Notes under the pieces: generated by a model | Seen by the model: the letters and a program-made list of their open reading frames with translations, nothing else | Database searches by the model: none | What the model was told of the DNA's origin: nothing | In this document: positions 35,357 through 44,749 of the stretch, one piece after another | Position numbering within the stretch: position 1 is the first letter of the stretch | Layout: each line of letters begins with the position of its first letter | Position numbers and translations under genes: made by a program | Source of the DNA: JAODBQ01 sp047602055 | GTDB taxonomy: Bacteria > Actinomycetota > Acidimicrobiia > Acidimicrobiales > Ilumatobacteraceae | Assembly: GCA_047602055.1 (NCBI GenBank) | Contig: JASGIG010000001.1 | Location: 1,984,001 to 2,048,000, forward strand | Reading direction: 5' to 3' | Length of the DNA stretch: 64,000 bases

Positions 35357-36955
35357 ATGGCGGCGAACGTGGTCCGCTTCGGCACCGTGTGGTGCCCGCA
35401 CTGGCCGGTCGTCGCCGCCGGCGTCGGTGAGGGCGCGGCCATCGTGCTGCGTGCCGACCGGGTGGTGGCCCACTCGGTCGGCGCCGGCGAGCTCGGCGTG
35501 CGCGTCGGTCAGCGTCGGCGAGAGGCGCAGTCGCTCTGCCCCGGGGCGCGCGTCGTCGCCGCCGACCCGGTCCGTGAGGCCAGGGCGTTCGAGTCGATCG
35601 CTCTGGCCGTCGGCGACATGGTGCCCCGGCTGGAGGTCACGGAGCCGGGCACGCTGGCGTTCGCCGCCCGCGGCCCGTCGCGTTACCTCGGCGGCGACGA
35701 GGCGATGGCCGCCCGGATCGGCGAGCTGGCCGCCACGGCCGCGCCGGCGGCCTCCGCCGCGGTCGGCGGGTTCACCGTCGGTGTGGCCGACGGTCGTTTC
35801 GCCGCCGCGGTCGCGGCTCGCCGCGCTGCTCGCCTCGGTGAGCCGGTCGTCGTCGCCCCTGGTGCCGAGGCGACGCGCGCGTTCCTCGCCCCGCTCACGG
35901 TGCGCCTCCTGGCGACGGTCGCCGGCCTCGACGACGCGTTCGTCGGCCTGCTGGGGCGGATGGGCATCCGCCGCCTCGGCGATCTCGCCGCGCTCCCGCC
36001 CACCGCCGTGCTGGCCCGCTTCGGACACCCTGGCGTGTTCGCCCACGACCTCGCCGGTGGCGGTGACCCCCGGCCGCCGGCCGCCCACGATCCGCCACCG
36101 GGCCGGTGTGTCGAGCACGCCTTCGAGGAGCCCGTCCTGCAGACCGACACGCTGGTGTTCGTCGCCCGCCAGCTGGCCGGGGACCTCGGCGGGCGGCTGG
36201 CCGACGACGGGCTGGTGTGCACCCGGCTGGTGGTCACCGCCGAGACCGACCACGGCGAGCGCAGCGAGCGGGTGTGGCACCGGTCCGACGGGCTCGGTGT
36301 CGCGGCGATGGTCGAGCGGGTCCGCTGGCAGCTCGACGCTTGGGTCGCGCAGGCGGCGCTCACCGCCGGCGTGGTGCTGCTGCGTCTCGAGCCCGAGGAG
36401 GTGCGCGCCGACGACGGCGTCCAGCTCGGGCTGTGGGGCGGGCGCACCCAGGCCGACGAGTGGGCGACGCGGGCCGTCGCCCGGTTGGCGACGATCGCAG
36501 GTGAGCAGCAGGTGCTCGTCCCCGAGGCCGCTGGTGGGCGCCAGCCGGTCGACGATCATCGCTGGGTCCCGGCGGTGCTCGTCGACCTCGCCGACCAGGC
36601 CGCGTCGGCGGCCAGGCTGCGCGTCGGCGACGAGCCATGGCCAGGGCGTCTACCGTCGCCGTCACCGATCCTGCTCCACGCCGTGCCGGTGCCCGTCGAG
36701 GTCGTCGACGTCGAGGGGCAGTGCGTGGGCGTCAGCGGCCGGGGTCTGCTCAGCACGGCACCGGCGGCCCTGCGACAGGGAAGCGTCACCGAGCAACTCG
36801 CCGGATGGGCCGGCCCATGGCCGGTCGAGGAGCGTTGGTGGGACGGGGCGCGGGCGCGACGCGCGGCACGTTTCCAACTGCTCACTGTGGCTGGCCGACT
36901 GCTGCTCGTCGTCATCGAGCGCCAGTGCTGGCTCGTGGTGGCCGAATACGCCTGA
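35357..36955 (+). CDS. imuB: ImuB, catalytically degenerate Y-family polymerase
   Basis: A 532-residue Y-family polymerase homologue. The N-terminus FGTVWCPHWPVVAAGVGEGA lacks the first catalytic Asp found in DinB, and the second acidic motif region (LAFAARGPSRYLGGDEA) also lacks it, as expected for ImuB. LLGRMGIRRLGDLAALPP is the helix-hairpin-helix. ImuB bridges the beta clamp, ImuA' and DnaE2. ATG 35357 is set by the -10 8 nt upstream; an in-frame codon at 35321 falls before that promoter. Confidence 0.82.
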   Translation: MAANVVRFGTVWCPHWPVVAAGVGEGAAIVLRADRVVAHSVGAGELGVRVGQRRREAQSLCPGARVVAADPVREARAFESIALAVGDMVPRLEVTEPGTLAFAARGPSRYLGGDEAMAARIGELAATAAPAASAAVGGFTVGVADGRFAAAVAARRAARLGEPVVVAPGAEATRAFLAPLTVRLLATVAGLDDAFVGLLGRMGIRRLGDLAALPPTAVLARFGHPGVFAHDLAGGGDPRPPAAHDPPPGRCVEHAFEEPVLQTDTLVFVARQLAGDLGGRLADDGLVCTRLVVTAETDHGERSERVWHRSDGLGVAAMVERVRWQLDAWVAQAALTAGVVLLRLEPEEVRADDGVQLGLWGGRTQADEWATRAVARLATIAGEQQVLVPEAAGGRQPVDDHRWVPAVLVDLADQAASAARLRVGDEPWPGRLPSPSPILLHAVPVPVEVVDVEGQCVGVSGRGLLSTAPAALRQGSVTEQLAGWAGPWPVEERWWDGARARRAARFQLLTVAGRLLLVVIERQCWLVVAEYA

Positions 36956-37069
36956 TCTCGCGGGAGGGGGTGAAATCAGGGTTGAAAGGGTGTCGTCAGC
37001 CTGGCGTGCCCATATCAACCATTGCTTGCCTCGGGTCGGCCAATCGGCAGAACTGGAGGGCGAGGGCGT

Positions 37070-40000
37070 ATGAGTCGCAGCGACGCGCAGGACGGGCAAA
37101 CAGATCGGCGACGGCGGTTACAAGCCGTCGTGGTGCTCATGGCGACGGTGTTCGCCACGCTCGGCCTGGTGGCGGTCGCCACTCAACAGGCCAGCGCCGC
37201 GACCGGCGTCACCGCCAACCTGTTGCTCAACGGCTTCCCGACCTACGGCGGCGACCCCGTGGTGACGTCGGGGGACACGGTGACGCTGCAGGTGCAGTAC
37301 GACAACACCGTCACGCCCGGCTCGACGATCACGGTCAACATGGGCAGCAACGTGACCGTCGGGGCACTGCCGGCCGGGAACACGGCAGTGTCGAGCATCA
37401 CCAAGATCGACGACCACACGGTGGCGATCACGTTCGCCAACCCGTTCCCCGCCGACGTCAACCAGGGCGTGCTCAGCCTGGACTTCATCGTCGACACCGT
37501 CGACGCCAGCAAGCACGACACCCTGAGCTGGGGTGTCGACGGCGAGACGCAGACCACGAACGTCATCATCCTGAAGCCCGGTGACGTGACAGAGAACGTC
37601 AGCAACAACCAGACGAAGGCGTTGTCCGGCAACTACAACAGCATGGTCACCGTCGACGCCGGGCAGGTGCACCTCAGCACGGCCGTCATCGGCAGGGCGA
37701 TGAACTACACGCTGACTGCCAGCACGACGGAGGCGAACGCGTCGTACCCGATCTCCGACACGCTGCCGGCGAACATGGCCTACGTCGCCGATTCCGCCTC
37801 CGCGACGTTGACGACGTGGGACGCCCAGGGTCTGAACCGGAGCGTCGACGCGTTCACCGACTTCGCCCCTGCGCTCGACCCGAGCGGCGGCTCGTTCAGC
37901 ACCACGGCGGACCTGCCGGCCAACTCGATCCTCACCATCACCTACCAGGCGGCGATCCCGGACGAGGCTGCTCGCGCAGCGCTGGAAGCGCTGCTGCAGA
38001 CCGCCTACGACGCTGTCGGCTCGAGTGGCGGGACGTTCTACGTCAACCTGACCAACACCGCGTCCATCAACGGCGTCACGAAGACCGCCAACGTCAGGTT
38101 GCAGGGCACCAAGGCCAACGAGGGCGTCACCCCCGGTACGACGCAGTTCGACAAGACCTCGGACTGGGCCAGCCAGAACATCACGCCGGACACCGACGGC
38201 AGCCTGAGCCCGGCCCAGCCGATCACCTACACGTTCAAGGTCAACCTGACCGCCTGGGACGCCTCGACCGCGCTCAAGACGCTGAGCGACAACGTCGTCA
38301 TCACCGACACCCTGCCGACGCAGACGGACTGGGTCACCGGCACGGGTTTCCTGACCTCGCCGGGCCTGACGCTCACGGCCGTGAGCCCGTGCCCGGCCGA
38401 CATCTCGACCGATGACCACATCGGCGACTACTGCGTCGACGGCAAGACCCTGCAGATCAACGTCGGCAAGGACAACACGACCAACACCACGATCTCGGCC
38501 CAGGCGCAGATCACCACGGTGGCCGGCCTCACCCCGGCGACGGCAGGCAGCGTCAAGACGTACACGGTCCCCAACCGGGGTTCGTTCGACTACGGCGGGA
38601 CGAGCCCGTTCAACCGCGACCGCAACGTGTCGCTCGTCGATCGTGGTGACACCGGCAGCGGTGTCAACGACCCGAGCGTCTTCACCAAGACCACTTCGCC
38701 CAGCACCCTGACGGTGCTCCCGGGTGAGAGCGCGACGGTGACCTACACGTTCACGGTCGCCGCGAACAAGGGCGTCAATGCCGCGGACGTGTACCTGATC
38801 GACCCGGTCGACACCAACGTCTTCGACATCTCCGACCTGTCGGCGATCGCCGCTGCGCTCACCGGTCAGTACGGGTCGACGCCGCTCGTCGCCAGCGACT
38901 TCACGCTGACCGATGACACTGACGGTCTGCGGATCGAGCTGAGCGCCGCCGGCAAGGCCAAGGCGACCACGGCGAACCAGCAGTGGACGGTGAACCTGCC
39001 GCTGACGACCAAGCCGATCGTCGGCAAGCAGACCCTTTCCATCTCCAACTCGGCCACCGTCTTCGGCGCCGACGACACGCCGCTGTACTGGTCGCAAGCC
39101 ACGAGTGGCGTGTCCTCCTACGGCGACGAGGCCGAGCTGCGCAAGGACATCCGCGACACCCCCAACGACGACTGGACCACCAACCTGCGCGCCCAGCTCG
39201 ACGAGGACGGCAATCTCATCGAGAGCGTCTACGTGTACCGGGTGCAGTTCATCCCCCACGGCGACTACAACAACGTCACGATCATCCCGGTCGGCGACGT
39301 GCTGCCGGCTGGGACCGAGTTCGTCGGCTTCGTCACCGAAGACAACGTCGACGACGCGGCCAACCCCGTGGCCGGCCCGGTCGACATCGGCGGGAACCTG
39401 GAGGCCAGCTACGACCCCGCTACCCGGACCATGAGGCTGGCGCAGCAGACGGGAACGCTGCTCGACAACTCGGAGGACATCGCCGCCTACTTCGCGGTGC
39501 GTATCGTCGACTTCACCGCCGACGTGCCGATCGTCAACAGGATCGGGTCGGCCACGGCGACGATCACCCCGACCGACGGCTACCCGCTGGTCATCGCCAA
39601 GCAGGACTCGGTCAACCAGACGACGGTCATCACCGACCACGACGCCCGCTTCCAGCTCACCGACGCCGAGGGGACCGTGGTCGTCGACGACATCTTCGTC
39701 GACAACGGCTTCCTGCGGGTGGCCGGTCCGGGTGGGACGTCGTTGGCCGTCAAGGTCAGCGAGCCCGGTACCTACACGTTGTCGGAGGTGATCCCGCCGG
39801 CCGGCTACGTCAAGTCGAACGACACCTTGCGGATCGTCGTCACCGCTGACAGCGTCCCCGATCAGCAGACGTTCTACGACGATCCGGTCCCGCCGAGCGT
39901 CTCGGTCGGCGACTACGTCTGGGTCGACAGCAACAGCGACGGCCGCCAGGACAGTGGCGAGCCGGGCATCCCCGGCGTCGTGCTGCGGGTCACCGGCCCG

Positions 40001-40867
40001 GACGGCAACCCCGTCACGGGGGTCAACGGCCTGCCGGTCGGGCCGACGACCACCGACGCCAACGGTGGCTACACCTTCGAGGGGCTGCCGGTGCTGACCG
40101 AGGGCCAGCACTACACGGTGACCATCGACCAGGCCGCCTCGGCCGGGCCGCTGGCGCCGTACGTGCCGACCATCCCCGGCCAGGGTGACCGTGAGGGCGA
40201 CTCGTCGACCTGGTCAGCGCAATCCGAAGGGTTGACCGTCGGCGGTCAGCGTGACCCGACGCTGGACTTCGGCTTCGTCGCCAAGTCGTACGCCGTGGGC
40301 GACTACACGTGGGTCGACACCAACAAGGACGGTGTGCAGGACGCCGGCGAGCCGGTGCTGGCCGGCGTCAAGGTCACCCTGCTCGACGGCAGCGGTGCCA
40401 CCGTCGCCACGACGACCACCGACGCCAATGGCCTGTACGTCTTCGACAACCTGCCGGCGGGTCAGTACCAGGTGAAGTTCGAGCTGACGTCCGAACAGGC
40501 TGCCATGTATCGGTTCACGACGCTCAACACCGGAGCGACGGGGAACGACTCGGACGCCGACCCGGCCACCGGCTTGACGCGGGTGTTCACGCTGGACGAC
40601 ACCAACAGCAGCCTGACCACGACCTACGGCCCACGGAGCATCGCGGCGTCGCAGGGCATCGACCCGACGTGGGACGCCGGTGTCGTGCTCCTCGACCCGG
40701 AGTCGACCACGACGACGCCGACGACGACGACACTCCCGACTGGTCAGCTGCCCACGACCGGTGCCGACTTCGGCAACGTCGTCCCGATGGCGGTGTCGCT
40801 GGTCATCGGTGGTCTCGCCCTGTTGTTCGTCAGGCGGCGGCGCGGGCGGGCCGGCATCGCTTCGTAG
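37070..40867 (+). CDS. Large LPXTG-anchored surface protein with SdrD-B domains
   Basis: A 1265-residue secreted protein. A signal peptide (LQAVVVLMATVFATLGLVAV, then QASAA) leads into a long series of beta-rich, Thr/Asp-rich segments resembling DUF11/isopeptide-forming adhesin repeats. Two SdrD-B/Cna-B-like modules follow (VGDYVWVDSNSDGRQDSGEP and VGDYTWVDTNKDGVQDAGEP), each with DxNxDG calcium-type loops. The C-terminus has a Thr-rich stretch, LPTTG, a membrane helix and RRRRGRAG, a sortase sorting signal. It should be covalently attached to peptidoglycan. No sortase gene is in the window. Confidence 0.82.
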   Translation: MSRSDAQDGQTDRRRRLQAVVVLMATVFATLGLVAVATQQASAATGVTANLLLNGFPTYGGDPVVTSGDTVTLQVQYDNTVTPGSTITVNMGSNVTVGALPAGNTAVSSITKIDDHTVAITFANPFPADVNQGVLSLDFIVDTVDASKHDTLSWGVDGETQTTNVIILKPGDVTENVSNNQTKALSGNYNSMVTVDAGQVHLSTAVIGRAMNYTLTASTTEANASYPISDTLPANMAYVADSASATLTTWDAQGLNRSVDAFTDFAPALDPSGGSFSTTADLPANSILTITYQAAIPDEAARAALEALLQTAYDAVGSSGGTFYVNLTNTASINGVTKTANVRLQGTKANEGVTPGTTQFDKTSDWASQNITPDTDGSLSPAQPITYTFKVNLTAWDASTALKTLSDNVVITDTLPTQTDWVTGTGFLTSPGLTLTAVSPCPADISTDDHIGDYCVDGKTLQINVGKDNTTNTTISAQAQITTVAGLTPATAGSVKTYTVPNRGSFDYGGTSPFNRDRNVSLVDRGDTGSGVNDPSVFTKTTSPSTLTVLPGESATVTYTFTVAANKGVNAADVYLIDPVDTNVFDISDLSAIAAALTGQYGSTPLVASDFTLTDDTDGLRIELSAAGKAKATTANQQWTVNLPLTTKPIVGKQTLSISNSATVFGADDTPLYWSQATSGVSSYGDEAELRKDIRDTPNDDWTTNLRAQLDEDGNLIESVYVYRVQFIPHGDYNNVTIIPVGDVLPAGTEFVGFVTEDNVDDAANPVAGPVDIGGNLEASYDPATRTMRLAQQTGTLLDNSEDIAAYFAVRIVDFTADVPIVNRIGSATATITPTDGYPLVIAKQDSVNQTTVITDHDARFQLTDAEGTVVVDDIFVDNGFLRVAGPGGTSLAVKVSEPGTYTLSEVIPPAGYVKSNDTLRIVVTADSVPDQQTFYDDPVPPSVSVGDYVWVDSNSDGRQDSGEPGIPGVVLRVTGPDGNPVTGVNGLPVGPTTTDANGGYTFEGLPVLTEGQHYTVTIDQAASAGPLAPYVPTIPGQGDREGDSSTWSAQSEGLTVGGQRDPTLDFGFVAKSYAVGDYTWVDTNKDGVQDAGEPVLAGVKVTLLDGSGATVATTTTDANGLYVFDNLPAGQYQVKFELTSEQAAMYRFTTLNTGATGNDSDADPATGLTRVFTLDDTNSSLTTTYGPRSIAASQGIDPTWDAGVVLLDPESTTTTPTTTTLPTGQLPTTGADFGNVVPMAVSLVIGGLALLFVRRRRGRAGIAS

Positions 40868-40894
40868 TCCGAAGTAGGCCGACCCGGAAATGAC

Positions 40895-40938
40895 CCCGGC
40901 CCGCCGGATCCTGCGCTCGTGGGATCCGGCGGGCCGGG
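40895..40938. terminator. 17-bp perfect stem-loop
   Basis: CCCGGCCCGCCGGATCC (40895-40911) pairs perfectly with GGATCCGGCGGGCCGGG (40922-40938) around a 10-nt loop. It lies 28 bp after the surface-protein stop. There is no U-tract, but the stem is strong enough to stop transcription. Confidence 0.65.
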
Positions 40939-40957
40939 CCGTCTACGGTGGCGGTCG

Positions 40958-41941
40958 ATGACGGGAGTGGCGGGGTACGAGGTCGAGGTACGTGCCGCCG
41001 TCGTTGCCCGTCGGCCGGTCGACGCTCGCGAGCGGGACTCGATCGCCGCGTTCCTTGCCGACTTCGACCGGTTGGAGCATCCCTTCGACGAGCATGCCGA
41101 CCCGGTGCACGTCACCGCCTCGGCGATCGTCGTCGGCGAGCGTGGCGTCGTGCTGCACAAGCACAAGCGCCTCGGCCTGTGGTTGCAGCCCGGCGGTCAC
41201 ATCGACGCCGGGGAGGCGCCATGGCACGCAGCGCGGCGTGAGGCGGAGGAGGAGACCGGTCTGCCGGTCGAGGCCGCGTCGCCGGACCTGCTGCACGTCG
41301 ACGTCCACCCTGGGCCGCGCGGTCACCGCCACCTCGACCTGCGCTACCTGCTGCACGCCCCGCCGGTCGCGCCCGACCCGCCCGAGGGCGAGAGCCAGGA
41401 CGTGCAGTGGTTCCAGTGGCACCGCGCCGTGGCGATCGCCGAGCCCGGCGTCGAGGGCATCCTGCGCGCCCTGCAGCCGGGCGCCCCGAAGCTGCGCCCG
41501 GCCCGTGGCAGCGACGGGCGTGACGTCGCCGCGGTCCATCTGCGCTCGCGGGCGTTCGCCCTGCCGATCGTGCCGCTCGTGCACGACGACGCCGAGATCC
41601 GCCGGTGGATCGCCGACGAGGTGATCGGCCGGCTCGACGTCACCGTGGCCGAGGTCGACGGGACGATCGTCGGTTGGATGGCGCTCGACGGCCGGCGCGG
41701 CGACCGGGGCTGGATCGAGCAGCTGTACCTCGACCCGGCCTGGATCGGCCGAGGACTCGGCGAGCAGTTCGTCGAGCTTGCCAAGCAGCGCTACCCGATG
41801 GGCCTGCAGTTGTGGACGTTCGAGGTCAACGAGCCGGCGCAGCGGTTCTACGAGCGCCACGGCTTCCGGGCCGTCGAGCGCACGTCGGGGGCCGGCAACG
41901 AGGAGCGGGCCCCCGACGTGCGCTTCGAGTGGGCTGGCTGA
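40958..41941 (+). CDS. NUDIX hydrolase-GNAT acetyltransferase fusion
   Basis: A 327-residue two-domain protein. Residues about 45-175 form a NUDIX domain with an intact Nudix box (GHIDAGEAPWHAARREAEEE, then TGL). Residues about 180-325 form a GNAT domain (IEQLYLDPAWIGRGLGEQFV, LWTFEVNEPAQRFYERHGF). The NUDIX part should hydrolyse a nucleoside-diphosphate-linked compound and the GNAT part acetylate an amine; the substrates are unknown. TACGGT (40944-40949) lies 9 nt before the chosen ATG, on the right arm side of the stem-loop. Confidence 0.82.
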   Translation: MTGVAGYEVEVRAAVVARRPVDARERDSIAAFLADFDRLEHPFDEHADPVHVTASAIVVGERGVVLHKHKRLGLWLQPGGHIDAGEAPWHAARREAEEETGLPVEAASPDLLHVDVHPGPRGHRHLDLRYLLHAPPVAPDPPEGESQDVQWFQWHRAVAIAEPGVEGILRALQPGAPKLRPARGSDGRDVAAVHLRSRAFALPIVPLVHDDAEIRRWIADEVIGRLDVTVAEVDGTIVGWMALDGRRGDRGWIEQLYLDPAWIGRGLGEQFVELAKQRYPMGLQLWTFEVNEPAQRFYERHGFRAVERTSGAGNEERAPDVRFEWAG

Positions 41942-41960
41942 ACCGGCGGGTTCAGCCGCG

Positions 41961-42049
41961 ATCCGAGGCGCGGCGAGCGCCGAAGCGCAGCGGAGGCGGC
42001 GAGCACGGCAGGCGCAGGGAGCGGCTCTGCGGCGACCGGAGCACGGACA
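41961..42049. repeat. Family C gene-end repeat, copy 4 (long form)
   Basis: Nearly identical to 32723-32812 over its whole length, differing mainly at the hairpin (GGAGCGGCTCTGCGGCGACC). It ends directly at the stop codon of the minus-strand protease gene and begins about 20 bp after the NUDIX-GNAT stop. Confidence 0.75.
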
Positions 42050-43018
42050 TCAGTTGTGCGCGGCGATCGCCGCGTTGACGATCGAGACGATCTGCGACGA
42101 CGGGATCGCGAAGCCGATGTTCGAGGCGTTCACCGAACCGCTCGACGAGGCCGCGGCGGTGTTCATCCCGATCACCTTGCCGGACGTGTCGACCAGCGGG
42201 CCTCCGGAGTTGCCGGAACTGATCGGCGCGTCGGTCTGGATCAGACCGGTGAGGCTCGACGACTCTTCGGTCTCGATCTGGCGATCGAGCGCCGAGACGA
42301 TGCCCTGGGTGACGGTCATCCCGCCCTCCAGCGCCAGCGCGTTGCCGACGGCGACGACCTCGTCACCGACGGCGACCGTCGACGAGTCGGCGAACGTCGC
42401 CGCCTTCATTCCAGTGGTGTCGTCGACCTTCAGCACGGCGATGTCGTGCTCGGCGTCGAGGCTGATCACCGTGGCGGTTCGTGCCGTGGTCTCGCCGGCG
42501 AGCGTGACCGTCACCGACGTGGCCCCGTCGACGACGTGGGCGTTGGTGACGATGTGGCCGTTGCCGTCGTAGACGATCCCGGTGCCGGCCGCTTCGCCGG
42601 ACTGGCTGAACGGGCCGCGCTGCTCGGTGATCGACGCGTCGACGGACACGACCGAGCCCTTCAGCACGTCGAGCACGTCGGCGACGCTCAGCGACTGGCC
42701 GGCGAACGCCGCCGAGGACGCCGCGGTCGAGCTCTGGGTGACGACCTGCGTCGTCGTCCTTCCGCCGGCGAGGTAGCCGCCACCGGCCCCCGCGACCATG
42801 GCGATGGCGGCGATGCCGATCGTGGCGATGGCGGCTTTCGGCTTGCGGCGGTGCGCCGTGCGCGTCGGGGCCGAGGAGGCGGGCGGTTCGCTCGGCCCCG
42901 ACGCTGCGGGCGCCCACAGGTGCGGTGGCTCGCCCGGGGGAGGAGGGGCGAGCGGCGCACGGGGCGGCTGGTTGGCGGAGGAGGGGAAGGAGTTGAACGG
43001 GCTGGAGCCGGTGTCCAT
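42050..43018 (-). CDS. HtrA/DegP-like serine protease, no PDZ domain
   Basis: A 322-residue membrane-anchored S1C protease. A Pro-rich cytosolic N-terminus is followed by one transmembrane helix (AIATIGIAAIAMVAGAGGGY) and an extracytoplasmic trypsin-like domain. The catalytic triad is visible: His in VTNAHVVDG, Asp in EHDIAVLKV, Ser in SSGNSGGPLV. The protein ends soon after the protease fold, so the usual C-terminal PDZ domain is missing. MDTGSSPFNS at 43018 is the start. It probably acts in surface protein quality control or regulated proteolysis. Confidence 0.85.
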   Translation of the reverse strand: MDTGSSPFNSFPSSANQPPRAPLAPPPPGEPPHLWAPAASGPSEPPASSAPTRTAHRRKPKAAIATIGIAAIAMVAGAGGGYLAGGRTTTQVVTQSSTAASSAAFAGQSLSVADVLDVLKGSVVSVDASITEQRGPFSQSGEAAGTGIVYDGNGHIVTNAHVVDGATSVTVTLAGETTARTATVISLDAEHDIAVLKVDDTTGMKAATFADSSTVAVGDEVVAVGNALALEGGMTVTQGIVSALDRQIETEESSSLTGLIQTDAPISSGNSGGPLVDTSGKVIGMNTAAASSSGSVNASNIGFAIPSSQIVSIVNAAIAAHN

Positions 43019-43119
43019 GCGACTCACGATGCGCCCGCTGCCTTGGGACGTTCTCAGACGGACGTGTGAGTTGCGGAAGAACCGGCATCTTTCGCGCAGG
43101 GTTGCGAACCGATCGGTTC

Positions 43120-43129
43120 CGATATATCG
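43120..43129. promoter_or_regulatory. Likely PadR operator
   Basis: The perfect palindrome CGATATATCG lies in the intergenic region between the protease and padR genes. PadR-family operators are often AT-rich palindromes of this sort in otherwise GC-rich genomes. It could control both divergent genes. Confidence 0.5.
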
Positions 43130-43170
43130 TGACAGTACATCAATGAACAGAACGAAAGGACGTGGACCAG

Positions 43171-43728
43171 ATGAGGTCACGACATCACGACAACGACACC
43201 TTCGGACCGGGCCTCGGCGCCGGCTTCGGTCCTCCCTTCGGCCGGGGCCGCGGTGGTCCCGGCGGCCCCGGGCGCTCGGGCGGGCGAACCCGCCGCGGCG
43301 ACATCCGCATCGTGCTGCTCAGCGCGCTGACCGACGGCCCGGGCCACGGCTACGAGCTGATCCAGCGCATCGAGCAGCGCACCGACGGCCGGTGGCGGCC
43401 GAGCCCCGGCTCGGTGTACCCGACCCTCCAGCTGCTCGAGGATGCCGAGTTCGTCACGTCCAGCCAGCAGGGTGACAAGAAGGTCTACGCGATCACCGAG
43501 GCCGGCCAGGAGGAGCTCAAGCGCCTGGTCGACCAGTCCGGCATGCCCCCGTGGGTGGCCGGTGGTGAGGGCGCCGGCGCCTACGGCGACCTGCGCAAGT
43601 CCCTGATGGGGCTGGCGCAGGCGACCAAGCAGCTGACCGTCAGCGGGACGCCCGAGCAGGTGGCGACGGTGGCGGGGATCCTCGACGACGCCCGCCGTAA
43701 GGTGTACCAGCTGCTCGCCGAGAGCTGA
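43171..43728 (+). CDS. PadR-family transcriptional regulator
   Basis: A 185-residue regulator. A Gly/Pro/Arg-rich N-terminal tail precedes the PadR winged helix (IRIVLLSALTDGPGHGYELI, RPSPGSVYPTLQLLEDAEFV, KKVYAITEAGQEEL). A C-terminal helix (VAGILDDARRKVYQLL) probably dimerises. ATG 43171 is preferred because AAAGGA ends 10 nt upstream; GTG 43162 is too close to it. It probably autoregulates through CGATATATCG. Confidence 0.85.
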   Translation: MRSRHHDNDTFGPGLGAGFGPPFGRGRGGPGGPGRSGGRTRRGDIRIVLLSALTDGPGHGYELIQRIEQRTDGRWRPSPGSVYPTLQLLEDAEFVTSSQQGDKKVYAITEAGQEELKRLVDQSGMPPWVAGGEGAGAYGDLRKSLMGLAQATKQLTVSGTPEQVATVAGILDDARRKVYQLLAES

Positions 43729-43744
43729 GCAGCGTCGATGGGGC

Positions 43745-44749
43745 TCAGCGGCTGTAGCGCTCCGACGGCACGCTCAGGTTGAACCTGATGCCCTGGTCGT
43801 CGGTGCACTCGGCCGCCCAACCCGACTCGTGCAACACCGGATCCGACGCCGTGCCGCCCGCGCGCCGCACGGCGTCGACCGCGTCGTGGATGTCGGCGAC
43901 GACGAACCACAGCTCGGCGCCGGTGGGCTCCTCCATCGCCCGGAGGCCACCGGGCGGGGCGGCGATGTTGCCGGCGTGCCCGCTCTCGGCGTCGTCGAAG
44001 CGCCAGCCGAGGACCTCGCCGTAGAACGCCTTGGCCCGGTCGAGGTCGGGCACCGGCACGGTGAAGTAGTAGAGGTCGCCCGGCTCGTAGTGCTTGATCT
44101 GGCGATCGTCGGGGGTGTCGGTGGCGACGTCGGTGTTCGTGTCCCCGTGCCCCGAGCGGGTCACCGTGTAGCCGCCGGCGGTGGCGCCCGCGTCGTACTG
44201 CTCGGTGGGCACGCCGGTCTGCGACGTCAGGTTCCAGCGATGCCCGAACGGATCGGCCACCCAGGCGCCGCGGCCGTAGAGCTCGTCGGCCGGCGGGCGC
44301 TCGGCAGTGGCGCCAGCGGCGACGGCGCGCTCGAACGCGGCGTCGACGTCGGGCACGTCCACGCTGAACGAGCACGTCGCCCCGCCGTAGCTCTGCGGCC
44401 CGAGCACGCCGATCTCGGGGTGCTCGTCGGCGAGGTAGAAGCGGGCCGCGCCGATGGCGAACTGGGCGTGACCGACGCGGCCGTCGTCGCCGACCATGCG
44501 GTGGTCCTCGACGGCGCCGAACGCGTCGCGGTAGAAGTCGAGCGCGGCGATGCCGCCGCGGACGGTCAGGTACGGGGTGACGGTGATCATCTGGGCTCCT
44601 GGCTGATCGGCTGTCTGTGCAACGGCGAGCCCGGTGAGCCCGGCGGCAAGCTGGGCACGCAGCTCGGCGACGAACGCCGGCTGCGGGGCGACGGCCTCTT
44701 CGGCGATGCGCAGCACCGTGAACGGATCGCGGGTGGGCCGGTCGGTCAT
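43745..44749 (-). CDS. Double-VOC (glyoxalase-fold) protein coupled to an ECF sigma factor
   Basis: A 334-residue protein. About 45 N-terminal residues (DPFTVLRIAEEAVAPQPAFV, AELRAQLAAGL) form a helical extension, followed by two glyoxalase/bleomycin-resistance folds: MITVTPYLTVRGGIAALDFY to VADPFGHRWNL, and YYFTVPVPDLDRAKAFYGEV to CTDDQGIRFNLSVP. Its ATG overlaps the sigma-factor stop (ATGA). The N-terminal extension resembles stretches found in proteins paired with ECF sigma factors, so it may be a ligand-sensing partner of the sigma factor instead of, or as well as, an enzyme. Confidence 0.75.
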   Translation of the reverse strand: MTDRPTRDPFTVLRIAEEAVAPQPAFVAELRAQLAAGLTGLAVAQTADQPGAQMITVTPYLTVRGGIAALDFYRDAFGAVEDHRMVGDDGRVGHAQFAIGAARFYLADEHPEIGVLGPQSYGGATCSFSVDVPDVDAAFERAVAAGATAERPPADELYGRGAWVADPFGHRWNLTSQTGVPTEQYDAGATAGGYTVTRSGHGDTNTDVATDTPDDRQIKHYEPGDLYYFTVPVPDLDRAKAFYGEVLGWRFDDAESGHAGNIAAPPGGLRAMEEPTGAELWFVVADIHDAVDAVRRAGGTASDPVLHESGWAAECTDDQGIRFNLSVPSERYSR

